Notes under the pieces: model-generated
The model's database searches: none
What the model was told of the DNA's origin: nothing
The model's input: only the letters and a program-made list of their open reading frames with translations
Assembly: GCF_000020005.1 (NCBI RefSeq)
Contig: NC_010718.1
Location: 1,942,001 to 2,006,000, forward strand
Source: Natranaerobius thermophilus JW/NM-WN-LF
GTDB taxonomy: Bacteria > Bacillota > Natranaerobiia > Natranaerobiales > Natranaerobiaceae
Direction: 5' to 3'
DNA length: 64,000 nucleotides
Made by a program: the position numbers and the translations under genes
Part shown: positions 37,722-46,389 of the stretch, one piece after another
Layout: each line of letters opens with the position of its first letter
Position numbering within the stretch: position 1 is the stretch's first letter

Positions 37722-37776
37722 AAAACGGTGTAAACCTCTCCTGCTCATGAATTACAGAAGGTTTACACCGTTTATT
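37722..37776 (+). terminator. Intrinsic terminator of the chemoreceptor gene
   Basis: AAACGGTGTAAACCT and AGGTTTACACCGTTT form a 15-bp stem. A-run on the left and TTTATTTTAT on the right, so it could work in both directions. Confidence 0.87.
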
Positions 37777-37837
37777 TTATATCTTTTTTAATTGTAAAAC
37801 TTTACGTTGTAATAAATCCCTACCAAATAATAATTAA

Positions 37838-37925
37838 TGGTGCGGAAGGCGGGATTCGAACCCGCAAGCCCAGCAGGGCACAGCCCCCTCAAGACTGCGT
37901 GTATGCCTAGTTCCACCACTTCCGC
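37838..37925 (-). tRNA. tRNA-Leu (anticodon GAG)
   Basis: Class II tRNA with a long variable arm. Acceptor GCGGAAG pairs with CTTCCGC, encoded CCA at 37838-37840. The anticodon stem CAGTC/GGCTG closes the loop TTGAGGG, giving GAG. T-arm GGTTCGAATCC. Confidence 0.96.
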
Positions 37926-38009
37926 ACAGATAATTTAAAGATTAAATACACATATAATATATATACAAGCCTCAATTATTATACAATTGACTCAACCTAG
38001 CTGTCAAGT

Positions 38010-38597
38010 TTATTCTCCGGCATAAGATTCTTCGTATATTTCGCGATAGCGTTCGTAATCTCTAAGCACATTTTTTACATAATGTTTAGTTTCATTGTAA
38101 GGTACATTATCTAATTCTTCATAGCTGCCATCCCATATATTCATTTCCATCCATTGACGAACGTTACCCTGTCCTGCATTATAAGCAGCTAGAGTGACTA
38201 CTAAATCTTGATCAAATTCTGATAGCAAGTAATCTAAATACCAGCTTCCTAATTCAATATTAGTTTTAGGATCAAACAAGTCATCATGTTCAAAGGAGTT
38301 ATAAGTGACATTTTGAGCAGCCCAAGCTCCAGTTGTAGGCATAAGCTGCATTAATCCCATGGCCCCTTGATTTGAAATAGCTTTTTCATCAAACTTACTT
38401 TCAACTTTTATAATTGCAAATAGTAAATAAGGATCTAATTCATGATCTTCAGCTATAGAATAAACTTCCTCTTGAAAATGTTTAGGATACAGATATTCCC
38501 AAATTCTGGGCATTGCAAACCAATATGTTAACAAAGCTGTTATAATTATTATAACTAACGCAATTAAATATCTTTTACGTGAATTTTGCAAATTCAT
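38010..38597 (-). CDS. Membrane-anchored lytic transglycosylase (SLT family)
   Basis: 195 residues. An N-terminal membrane helix (10-28) is followed by an SLT/goose-lysozyme-like domain: FAIIKVESKFDEKAISNQGA with catalytic Glu66-Ser67, MGLMQLMPTTG and LAAYNAGQGNVRQW. It cleaves the glycan chain of peptidoglycan outside the membrane. Last gene of the polA-mutM-ytaF-coaE block, an order common in Firmicutes. ATG 38597 lies 9 nt after AGAGGTG. A GTG at 38609 overlaps that site. Confidence 0.93.
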   Translation of the reverse strand: MNLQNSRKRYLIALVIIIITALLTYWFAMPRIWEYLYPKHFQEEVYSIAEDHELDPYLLFAIIKVESKFDEKAISNQGAMGLMQLMPTTGAWAAQNVTYNSFEHDDLFDPKTNIELGSWYLDYLLSEFDQDLVVTLAAYNAGQGNVRQWMEMNIWDGSYEELDNVPYNETKHYVKNVLRDYERYREIYEESYAGE

Positions 38598-38658
38598 TAT
38601 TAAAGACACCTCTAATATCGATTTCTGTTCATATTGTATTACAAACTATCTCGATTTA

Positions 38659-39249
38659 CTATAGCAATTTTGAATAAATCTGCTTGACCTGCAATTCTGT
38701 CTCTTCAAAAGTGCCAGAATTATCTATTACTCGATGGGCTAATTGCTTCTTTTTATCCAATGACATTTGAGCATTTATCCTATCACGAGCTTGTTGAGTT
38801 GTAAGTCCATTACGTTCCTTTAACCTTTTTAATTGTGTGTGATAATCTACCCATATTACCCAACTTTCATCATATTGCTTTTCTTGACCTGTTTCAAATA
38901 GCAAAGCTATTTCAACTACTACGAGTTTATTCTGGTTTTCAGCCTGAAATTTAGAAATCTCTTGTTTCAATCTTTCGTTAATTTTAGGATGCAAAATAGC
39001 CTCTAATTTTTGCTTTGCCTGCTTATCGCTAAAAACTTTTTCCCCAAGTTTTGCCCGATTGAGACAGCCTTCTTCCGTAAAGTATTCATGGCCAAACGCC
39101 TGACATATTTCATCTAAAACCGGAGAATCCTTTTCAGTAAGTTCTTTAGATATTTTATCTGCGTCTATAGTTGCGGCACCTAATTCTGAAAGTATTTGCA
39201 TAACTGTAGATTTTCCTGAAGCAATACCACCGGTTAATCCTACAATCAT
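38659..39249 (-). CDS. coaE: Dephospho-CoA kinase
   Basis: 196 residues. The P-loop GLTGGIASGKST is at 4-15, then DADKISKEL, the LHPKINERL block and LKERNGLTTQQARDRINAQM. It phosphorylates dephospho-CoA, the last step of CoA synthesis. It follows ytaF in the polA operon, although the gap of 147 bp holds a copy of the dispersed repeat. ATG 39249 is 8 nt after AAGGA. GTG 39267 is an upstream alternative without a site. Confidence 0.96.
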   Translation of the reverse strand: MIVGLTGGIASGKSTVMQILSELGAATIDADKISKELTEKDSPVLDEICQAFGHEYFTEEGCLNRAKLGEKVFSDKQAKQKLEAILHPKINERLKQEISKFQAENQNKLVVVEIALLFETGQEKQYDESWVIWVDYHTQLKRLKERNGLTTQQARDRINAQMSLDKKKQLAHRVIDNSGTFEETELQVKQIYSKLL

Positions 39250-39299
39250 AATAATCATCCTTTTCACTGTAGTATTATTGTTTTCTTAATCTTAGGCGC

Positions 39300-39378
39300 T
39301 GATAAATATATAGTTATAGATACTGTAAAATATTTGATTAAACAGATTCTTGCGGGTTTGATAGGTATTTTGACAGGT
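39300..39378 (-). repeat. Dispersed intergenic repeat, copy E (inverted)
   Basis: The minus strand shows TATCAAACCCGCAAGAATCT, then TTTTACAGTATCTATAAC and ATATATTTATCAGC, matching copies A-C block for block. It lies between ytaF and coaE. Confidence 0.65.
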
Positions 39379-39396
39379 ATAAAGAAATTTTCCAAT

Positions 39397-40020
39397 TTAG
39401 AAAAAGTTCAATAAACCCAACATAATTAAAATAATGCCTGGTAAAAAAGCGACTTTAGACCGATCCACTTTTGAAAATAGATTAAACCCAAAGTTAACTC
39501 CCATAGGAACAAAAATAAACTTGCATAAGCCTACAAAAAATGGAGTAATTATTGAGTGAAAGCCCATTAAAGAAGCAGCAAAACCCGCACTAAATGCATC
39601 CATAGCTAGTGCGATCCCTAAAATAATTGCCTCCTTTAATGATATCACACCAGAACTATCTAAATCAGCCTTTATAGGATCATCCATCACATTTTCTATA
39701 ATATTTTTTCTATCAGCCTGATCATTTTCTTCTTGATGATATGCTTTGGAAGTAATAGCTAAATTTTGAATGATGAACCAAAAACCTAAAACTACTAATA
39801 TAACGCCCCCCATTATCTCAGCGATACCTGGTGAAATTAAATCGGCAACTATCCTGCCAAAAAACATAGATATGGCAATGGATATTGCCGATGTTACACT
39901 TAATAATAGCAAAGAGCTTAGTGGTATCTTAATATTTTTTAATCCATAAGCAAAACCAGCTGCCAATCCGTCTAAACTCACAGCCAGTGATAATGCCACT
40001 AAAGGAAAAAGCTCCGGCAT
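39397..40020 (-). CDS. ytaF: Sporulation membrane protein YtaF (MntP-like fold)
   Basis: 207 residues with six hydrophobic helices. The repeated motif SLAVSLDGLAAGFAYG and ALAMDAFSAGFAAS is typical of the MntP/YtaF family, and the insertion before the second half (NDQADRKNIIEN...) is typical of YtaF. MntP exports manganese. YtaF is annotated as a sporulation membrane protein of unknown biochemical role. The conserved position between mutM and coaE supports YtaF. ATG 40020 is 6 nt after GGGGGG. The longer frame runs through that site. Confidence 0.87.
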   Translation of the reverse strand: MPELFPLVALSLAVSLDGLAAGFAYGLKNIKIPLSSLLLLSVTSAISIAISMFFGRIVADLISPGIAEIMGGVILVVLGFWFIIQNLAITSKAYHQEENDQADRKNIIENVMDDPIKADLDSSGVISLKEAIILGIALAMDAFSAGFAASLMGFHSIITPFFVGLCKFIFVPMGVNFGFNLFSKVDRSKVAFLPGIILIMLGLLNFF

Positions 40021-40098
40021 TTGTTTCCCCCCTAAAACTAGACAGTTAATAATAATATATGGGAGGAACAAAGCCGGAGTGCATGTCCTTTATTCTGT

Positions 40099-40986
40099 TT
40101 AAAGGGGTTGGCAGTTTGGACAATAATAGGTGCCTCTATTGGCAACTTTTGTTTTTTGAACTTCTCTACGGCAAATCAGGCATTCTTCTTTGTTCCTATT
40201 AAAAACCTTTAATAGGTCCTGAAAATTACCCTTATTACCTTCCGAATCACGGTAGTCGCTAAAAGTTGTTCCACGATATTTTATTCCCAGTTCTAATATT
40301 TGTATTATTGTTTTATACAAACTCCCAACTTCCTGTTCTGTTAACTCTTCGCCCTTTCGAGCCGGATGAATCCCAGATGCAAATAAGACTTCATCCGCAT
40401 AAATATTTCCTATACCTGCCACTAGTTTTTGGTCTAAGAGAATACCTTTAATGGGCTTTTTTGATTTTTTCACACCTTTATAAAAGTCCTCGTAATCAAA
40501 CTCTTCACTTAAGGGTTCAGGTCCTAAGTTAGCCAAACCTTTCCAGTAGAATTCTTCTCCTTGATTAACTAGAGCCATAGTACCGAACTTTCTTTGATCA
40601 TGGAATTCTAAAGTAATACCAGATTGTAATTGAAATAAACATCGAAGATGCCGGTATTCTTGGATGATTTCCTCATCATCTAAATGATTGTGAGACTTCT
40701 CGACCTCGTTGTTTTTTAAGATCAATCTACCAGTCATTCGCAAGTGTATAATTATCACTTTTACTTGATCCTTCATTTTGCCATTACATGACACATAAAT
40801 CAGAAGATATTTTCCCCGCCTCTTTACATCTTTAATCTGATTAGAAATTACACTTTCCTTAAAATCCTCGGGACTCATGTTTTGTAACATTCCTGGAAAA
40901 TATATTTCTACCCGACTTATTCTATCACCGGTCAGATCCGAAAGGAGACTCTTTTTAATTGTTTCTACCTCAGGTAATTCGGGCAC
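40099..40986 (-). CDS. mutM: Formamidopyrimidine-DNA glycosylase
   Basis: 295 residues starting at GTG, which gives the obligatory mature N-terminus Pro2-Glu3 (PELPEVET). The beta-lyase Lys is in the MTGRLIL region, the helix-two-turn-helix is at DQKLVAGIGNIYADEVLF, and the C-terminal zinc finger has four Cys (CLICRREV...YYCPNC). It removes oxidised purines such as 8-oxoguanine. The ribosome site GGAGAG precedes the GTG by 8 nt. A longer in-frame start would put extra residues before Pro2 and inactivate the enzyme. It begins 5 nt after the polA stop. Confidence 0.97.
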   Translation of the reverse strand: MPELPEVETIKKSLLSDLTGDRISRVEIYFPGMLQNMSPEDFKESVISNQIKDVKRRGKYLLIYVSCNGKMKDQVKVIIIHLRMTGRLILKNNEVEKSHNHLDDEEIIQEYRHLRCLFQLQSGITLEFHDQRKFGTMALVNQGEEFYWKGLANLGPEPLSEEFDYEDFYKGVKKSKKPIKGILLDQKLVAGIGNIYADEVLFASGIHPARKGEELTEQEVGSLYKTIIQILELGIKYRGTTFSDYRDSEGNKGNFQDLLKVFNRNKEECLICRREVQKTKVANRGTYYCPNCQPL

Positions 40987-40991
40987 GAAAA

Positions 40992-43784
40992 TCACTCTCC
41001 TGATTGATAAGGATTTAAATCGTACCAGTTTGGTCCAGTTTTTAGATCAACGGTTAGAGGGACTTTTAATTCAATGATATTTTCCATTATTTCTTTAACT
41101 TTAGTGGCAACATCTGATAGAACTTCTTTATTAATTTCTAATATTAATTCGTCGTGGACCTGTAAAAGCAAAGCGGCCTTATCAAGTAAGTCCTGTTTTT
41201 CCAATTCCTTTTCCACTTTTACCATAGCGTCTTTAATGATATCAGCAGCAGTACCTTGAATAGGCGTATTAATGGCTGTTCTTTCAGCAGCGGACCTAAT
41301 ATTGAAATTTCTGTGGCTTATATCTGGTAAGTTTCTTCTTCGATTGTACAAAGTTTCAACATAACCATTCATCTTAGCTTGGTTAACTATTTGATCCATA
41401 TACTCTTTGACTCCCGAAAATCTTGTTAAATAGTTGTCAATATAAGTTTTAGCTTGTTTTCTCGAAATCCCCAGTTGTCTTGATAATCCATAATCACTTA
41501 TCCCGTACACAATTCCAAAATTGACAGCTTTCGCATGGGATCTCATCTCCCTAGTAACCTGTGTTGATTCTACTTCAAAGACCTGGGCTGCTGTCTGTGT
41601 ATGAATATCTTGCTGTTCTTGAAAAGCCTGAATTAAATTAGTATCTTCTGAAACATGGGCTAGAATTCTCAACTCTATTTGGGAATAATCAGCAGCCAAG
41701 AACAACTGATCGCTATTTTGTATCACAAATCCCTTTCTGATTTTACGACCCTCTTCTAATTTTATTGGTATATTTTGTAAGTTAGGATCTGTACTACTGA
41801 GCCTTCCTGTAGCAGTAATTGTTTGATTATAAGTTGTATGGATTTTACCGGTTGTTTTAGAAATCAAGTCTTTTAGTCCAACCAAGTAGGTCGTCTTTAA
41901 TTTATGTAACTGGCGATAGTCTAATAGCAGCTTGCAAATCTCATAGTCATGAGACAAAGTTTCTAATGTTTTAGCATCGGTAGAATAACCAGTCTTTGTT
42001 TTCTTAACAACTGGTAGTTGAAGTTTCTCAAATAAAATATAACCTAGCTGTTTGGGAGAATTTAAATTAAACTCTTCCCCTGCAATTTCAAATATTTTAG
42101 TGCTGATCTCAGACAGCCTATGATCAATATTTGCTTCCATTTCCGTCAGAACCCTTGCATCTACTTTAATACCTCTAAATTCCATTCTTGCCAGTATAAA
42201 AGCTAATGGTAACTCGATATTCTTGTATAATTGCCATTGATTTCTTTCCTGTAATATATCTTCTAAAGGAGAAATCAAATCCAACAAGATTGCTCCTCTC
42301 TCGCAAACAGCTTGCCAATCTTGACCATAAGGCGTTAAGTCAAATTGTCCATAATACCTATTCATCATGTCTTCAATGGAATGTGGAGCTTCAGTAGGTT
42401 CTAACAAATAAGCCATTAGTTCGGTATCATAAAATAAAAATTTATTTGTATCTAAATCGTAAAGATCAAGTTCTGTATTGTTTTTAAATAAATGCCAAAT
42501 CCTCTTAATGTTATAGGAAGCTATTTTTAATTTTGGTGCATCCTCTGTTTCAGTTCCTTTGTCATTCCCTTTTATCAGTTTAGGCGCAATAGTTTCAGCT
42601 AACACCTGACTAAGCAGCTTTTCAGGAACATAAAAAATTAAATCATTAATAGAAACAACCAAACCACCTTCGGGTTCAGGATAACTATCTTTTTGCTTAG
42701 CAGTACTTAATTTTTTGGGTAAATGCCTATACAAAGCCATTTTATGGTTTCCGTCTTGAATGAATTTTTCTAATTCACTTTCAAGATTATCACTATTCTC
42801 ATGGGGAAATTCGGATATGTAATAAAAATTATCCCAGTTAAAACTAGAGGTTTTCCCCTCATTTACTGGGCTTTGGTCTTTCTTCTGTTCTTCATCACTG
42901 GCAGGTAATCTTTCTAGAATACTATTCATTTCCCATTCTTGTAATAATTCACGCGCTTTTGGAGAAGCAATTTCGAATTTAGAAAGTTGGTTCCAGTCAA
43001 GGTTTTCAATCAGGGATTCTTCACAGTCAATAGTAACTAATTCTTTACTTAAAAAAGCTTTATCTTTATTGTCTGCTAACTTAGATTGTAGTTTTCCACC
43101 TACTCCATCTAAACTTTTATATAGTTTCTCTAAATCACCATAATTATTAAGTAATTTTAAGGCGGTTTTTTTACCTACACCCGGGACACCCGGCACATTA
43201 TCTGATTTATCACCTGTAAGCGCTTTTAGGTCAATTAGTTTATCGACATTCACACCAAATTCCTCTTTAACTTTTTCTCCATCATAGCTTTCCATTTGAG
43301 TAATGCCTTTTTTAGTCAGTAATATAGTTGTTTTATCATCGAGTAATTGTAATAAATCCTTATCACCAGTAACCACCATTGTTTCTTTATCCTCTTGTTT
43401 TGCAATTTTAGTGAAAGCTCCAATTAAGTCATCTGCTTCATAACCATCTTTTTCAAAGTAATTAATATTCATCGCCTCTAGCAGTTCTTTCAACATGGGC
43501 ATTTGTGGACGCATCTCATCAGGTGCTTTATCCCTGTGACCCTTGTATTCGGGAAACTTGTGGTGTCTAAATGTTTTTGCCTTGGTATCAAACACTACTG
43601 CCAGGTAATTAGGTGATTCGTCCTGAACAAGTTTTAACAACATAGTTGTAAAACCATAAATAGCATTTGTGAAAAAACCCTGCTTTGTTTGTAATAAAGG
43701 CAGGGCATAAAAAGCTCTATTCAATAAGCTGTTTCCATCTATAACAACAAATTTATCATTGGCTTGGTAATCATTACTATTCAA
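40992..43784 (-). CDS. polA: DNA polymerase I
   Basis: 930 residues. The 5'-3' exonuclease/FEN domain spans about 1-300 (VVIDGNSLLNRAFYALP, GDKDLLQLLDD, LTGDKSDNVPGVPGVGKKTA). A middle domain lacks the DxE motif of a working 3'-5' exonuclease, keeping only FYDTELMAYLL. The polymerase has TATGRLSSTDPNLQNIP, ADYSQIELRILAHVS, the O-helix REMRSHAKAVNFGIVYGIS and the LQVHDELILE motif C. It repairs gaps and removes RNA primers. Loss of proofreading is usual in many Firmicute Pol I enzymes. The start is TTG 43784, 7 nt after GGGGGGA. First gene of its operon. Confidence 0.97.
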   Translation of the reverse strand: MNSNDYQANDKFVVIDGNSLLNRAFYALPLLQTKQGFFTNAIYGFTTMLLKLVQDESPNYLAVVFDTKAKTFRHHKFPEYKGHRDKAPDEMRPQMPMLKELLEAMNINYFEKDGYEADDLIGAFTKIAKQEDKETMVVTGDKDLLQLLDDKTTILLTKKGITQMESYDGEKVKEEFGVNVDKLIDLKALTGDKSDNVPGVPGVGKKTALKLLNNYGDLEKLYKSLDGVGGKLQSKLADNKDKAFLSKELVTIDCEESLIENLDWNQLSKFEIASPKARELLQEWEMNSILERLPASDEEQKKDQSPVNEGKTSSFNWDNFYYISEFPHENSDNLESELEKFIQDGNHKMALYRHLPKKLSTAKQKDSYPEPEGGLVVSINDLIFYVPEKLLSQVLAETIAPKLIKGNDKGTETEDAPKLKIASYNIKRIWHLFKNNTELDLYDLDTNKFLFYDTELMAYLLEPTEAPHSIEDMMNRYYGQFDLTPYGQDWQAVCERGAILLDLISPLEDILQERNQWQLYKNIELPLAFILARMEFRGIKVDARVLTEMEANIDHRLSEISTKIFEIAGEEFNLNSPKQLGYILFEKLQLPVVKKTKTGYSTDAKTLETLSHDYEICKLLLDYRQLHKLKTTYLVGLKDLISKTTGKIHTTYNQTITATGRLSSTDPNLQNIPIKLEEGRKIRKGFVIQNSDQLFLAADYSQIELRILAHVSEDTNLIQAFQEQQDIHTQTAAQVFEVESTQVTREMRSHAKAVNFGIVYGISDYGLSRQLGISRKQAKTYIDNYLTRFSGVKEYMDQIVNQAKMNGYVETLYNRRRNLPDISHRNFNIRSAAERTAINTPIQGTAADIIKDAMVKVEKELEKQDLLDKAALLLQVHDELILEINKEVLSDVATKVKEIMENIIELKVPLTVDLKTGPNWYDLNPYQSGE

Positions 43785-43807
43785 ATTCTATCCCCCCGTT
43801 GCAAACA

Positions 43808-43832
43808 AAGAGAGGGGAATTATTCCCCTCTC
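43808..43832 (-). terminator. Intrinsic terminator overlapping the end of the anti-sigma gene
   Basis: GAGAGGGGAAT and ATTCCCCTCTC form an 11-bp stem, followed on the minus strand by TTTGTTTGC. The stem includes the anti-sigma stop codon. Confidence 0.75.
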
Positions 43833-44458
43833 TCGCGATTTTTAAATATAATCACCATTGATGCGGCAATGGGTAAAAAAGCACCATTGAATATCATAAA
43901 TGGTGTTGAATTTGTTTCATCCGCGTCTTCACCAGTTTCCTCGTACTTGCTTATATCAATTTCCCCAACAGAGGAAGCCATTCTAACATCAGCCTCTCCT
44001 GCGTCGGGGTGATAGTAATCTCTATCTAAAACCCCTGCCATTTTCTCAATAAACTTTTCTTGTTCGGATTCACTTAAATTAATTTCATGTTCAGATTCTG
44101 CCATTTCGTCACCTTCATAAAAAGCAAATATCATTCCATTTCCAAGTAAAAGCACTCCTAATAAGACTGCCGCTACATTTTTTAACGATAACAAGTTATC
44201 AAAAATAAAGTGTTGCTTATTTTCCTGTTGTACTTGTTCTACTCCAGTCGCTTGCTCACAAACACTTTCAACAAAATTTGCAGGGGGTGATACCCTTTCT
44301 AAAGAACTCACTAAAGTACTGGTATTTTTTAGTTTGTTCAGTTCAGCACTACAAGTTTCACAGTTTTTCAAATGTTTTTCAACTTTTTTCACATCTAAAG
44401 GGCAAAGTTGATCATCCAAGTAACTTGAAAGCCGCTCTATTATCCAACTGCAATTCAT
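43820..44458 (-). CDS. Zinc-finger anti-sigma factor (ZAS type) for the adjacent ECF sigma
   Basis: 212 residues. The N-terminal zinc-binding anti-sigma motif is His29-x3-Cys33-x2-Cys36 (HLKNCETC), then a transmembrane helix near 95-115 (VAAVLLGVLLLGNGMIFAF), an acidic extracytoplasmic segment, and a second helix near 190-205. It should sequester the sigma factor encoded 6 nt upstream until it is released by proteolysis or redox change. Both genes are translated together. Start ATG 44458, preceded by AAGGAGGTG. Confidence 0.87.
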   Translation of the reverse strand: MNCSWIIERLSSYLDDQLCPLDVKKVEKHLKNCETCSAELNKLKNTSTLVSSLERVSPPANFVESVCEQATGVEQVQQENKQHFIFDNLLSLKNVAAVLLGVLLLGNGMIFAFYEGDEMAESEHEINLSESEQEKFIEKMAGVLDRDYYHPDAGEADVRMASSVGEIDISKYEETGEDADETNSTPFMIFNGAFLPIAASMVIIFKNRERGE

Positions 44459-44464
44459 TGTCTG

Positions 44465-45076
44465 TTACACCTCCTTACCCTTTAGATGTGATTTATCTGG
44501 AAAAAGTTCCGTTTTTTGGACTAAGATTTCCTTTAAATTGTTTCTAGCCCTACTCAAACGCGACTTGACAGTTCCCACGGAAACATTCATCACCTCTGCC
44601 ATTTCGTCATATGAAAAACCTTCCATTTCTCGTAAAAGCAATGTTAACTTTTGATCTTTTGGTAGTTCTTGAATAGCTTTGTGTACAATTTCTTGAACGT
44701 CCTTACGCTCTGCCATTAATTCCGGATTGAATTTTTGATCAGGTAAATTAAAATACAATTCCCCATCATCAGTTTCCATAGGCGAATCTAAAGATACTGA
44801 AGATTTACGTTTCCGTTTTCTCATTTCATCAAGACACACATTAGAAGTGACTCGGTACAACCAGGTTGAAAATGCGGATTTAAAATGAAATTTGTTTATG
44901 GAATGATAAACCCGAATAAAAGCTTCTTGTGCCAGGTCATTAGCATCATCGTGATTTCCTGAAAACCTATAGCACAGTGAATAAACCTTTTGGTGATATT
45001 TATGTACTAGCTCTTCAAAAGCATCTAAATGACCATTTTGACATTGTTTTACCAAGAACTCATCATTAGATTTCAT
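44465..45076 (-). CDS. ECF RNA polymerase sigma factor (SigW-like)
   Basis: 203 residues. Region 2 shows YHQKVYSLCYRFSGNHDDAN, the core-binding DLAQEAFIRVYHSI and the -10-contacting FSTWLYRVTSNVCLDEMRKR. Region 4 has LPKDQKLTLLLREMEGFSYD and the helix-turn-helix VSVGTVKSRLSRARNNL. It should direct a small stress regulon, with its anti-sigma encoded next. The ATG at 45076 lies 8 nt after AAGGAAG. The upstream ATG at 45103 overlaps the site region. Confidence 0.93.
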   Translation of the reverse strand: MKSNDEFLVKQCQNGHLDAFEELVHKYHQKVYSLCYRFSGNHDDANDLAQEAFIRVYHSINKFHFKSAFSTWLYRVTSNVCLDEMRKRKRKSSVSLDSPMETDDGELYFNLPDQKFNPELMAERKDVQEIVHKAIQELPKDQKLTLLLREMEGFSYDEMAEVMNVSVGTVKSRLSRARNNLKEILVQKTELFPDKSHLKGKEV

Positions 45077-45169
45077 AATTGTCACTTCCTTTACCCTCTT
45101 CATATATATACTCTATTATAAAATTGTCGGGTTTACCACCCCTGACAGTTAAGATATAGGGGTTTTAAA

Positions 45170-46276
45170 TTAAACCGTTATTAAGTAATAAGCTAAATCG
45201 GCTGCATTCTCCAATTCTTTAACAGGAATGTATTCATCAGTAGTGTGAACTTTTTCGTAACCCATTCCAAGATTAACTGTTTCAATTCCATTGGCATTAA
45301 AAATGTTAGCATCACTACCGCCGCCAGTTGCTTCATATTTAGGTTGTAAGCCCACTTTATTCAAAGCATTCAAACAGTGTTGAACTACTTCATCTTTTTG
45401 ATCAAGCTTATATGCTGAGTAAAGTCGTTGTGCATCAAATTCTAGTTCAGCACCATACTGTTCACAGTATGTTTCACATGTTTGGCGCATCTTTTCAGTA
45501 ACTTCTTTTAACCGTTGTTCATCACGACTACGAGCCTCCCCTTCCATTTTCGCCAGGGGACAAACCACATTAGTTTCTTCTCCAGCCCTAATAACTCCAA
45601 TATTAGCTGTCGTTTGATCATCTAATCTGCCTAGCTTCAAGTCAGATATTATTTCAGCCGCTACTTTAATAGCATTAATTCCATCTTCTGGTTTTAAACC
45701 TGCATGAGCTGATCGTCCTTTAATTTTAATATCGTATTTATCTTGTCCCGGTGCTTCAACTATCATGGTTCCCACAGGTCCATTACTATCAAATATGTAA
45801 CTCTTCTTAGCTGTCAACCTATTAAAATCCATTCTTCTAGACCCATTCAATCCACCTTCTTCATAAGCTGTAAAAACAACTTCTATTGGTGCGTGGCTTT
45901 CATTACGTTCTTGAGCTGTTTTAATCGCTTCTAAAATAGCTGCTATTCCCCCAGCATCATCTGAACCTAAAACAGTATCTCCTTGACTTTTAATCACATC
46001 GCCTTCTATGACAGGTTTTTTCCCAACCCCAGGTTTAACAGTATCCATGTGAGCACTTAAAATTACTGGTTCTTTAGAATTATCACCTTCTATTCTGCAT
46101 ATTACATTACCAGCTTCAGTCCCCATTTTTTCCCCGGCATTGTCTTCGTAAGGGTCTCCGCCTAACTCTCGCAGCTTCTCCTTCAGACGATCTGCCATTT
46201 GACGCTCTTTCCCTGATTCACTATCGATCTCCGCTAATTCAAAAAACAGTTCCTTTAACCGGTCCTTATTGGTCAT
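45170..46276 (-). CDS. M20-family tripeptidase-like peptidase (PepT/YqjE-like)
   Basis: 368 residues. Zinc ligands appear in ILSAHMDTV (His76, Asp78), GSDDAGGIAAILEA, the catalytic AYEEGG, and GGGSDANIFNANG. The dimerisation domain carries IKIKGRSAHAGLKPEDGINAI. It probably releases an N-terminal residue from short peptides, feeding amino-acid fermentation. It resembles the B. subtilis YqjE group more than classic PepT. Start ATG 46276 after GGGAGGTATC. Transcribed alone or with the M16 genes upstream. Confidence 0.87.
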   Translation of the reverse strand: MTNKDRLKELFFELAEIDSESGKERQMADRLKEKLRELGGDPYEDNAGEKMGTEAGNVICRIEGDNSKEPVILSAHMDTVKPGVGKKPVIEGDVIKSQGDTVLGSDDAGGIAAILEAIKTAQERNESHAPIEVVFTAYEEGGLNGSRRMDFNRLTAKKSYIFDSNGPVGTMIVEAPGQDKYDIKIKGRSAHAGLKPEDGINAIKVAAEIISDLKLGRLDDQTTANIGVIRAGEETNVVCPLAKMEGEARSRDEQRLKEVTEKMRQTCETYCEQYGAELEFDAQRLYSAYKLDQKDEVVQHCLNALNKVGLQPKYEATGGGSDANIFNANGIETVNLGMGYEKVHTTDEYIPVKELENAADLAYYLITV

Positions 46277-46389
46277 TATTCAGATACCTCCCATCCTTAC
46301 TAAAATATAGGAATATCTTTTGTGGCATATAAAGTATTCTGCAAAATTGACTTTTTTTCCTGTTTTTTTATGATATTTTTCGGATAGAT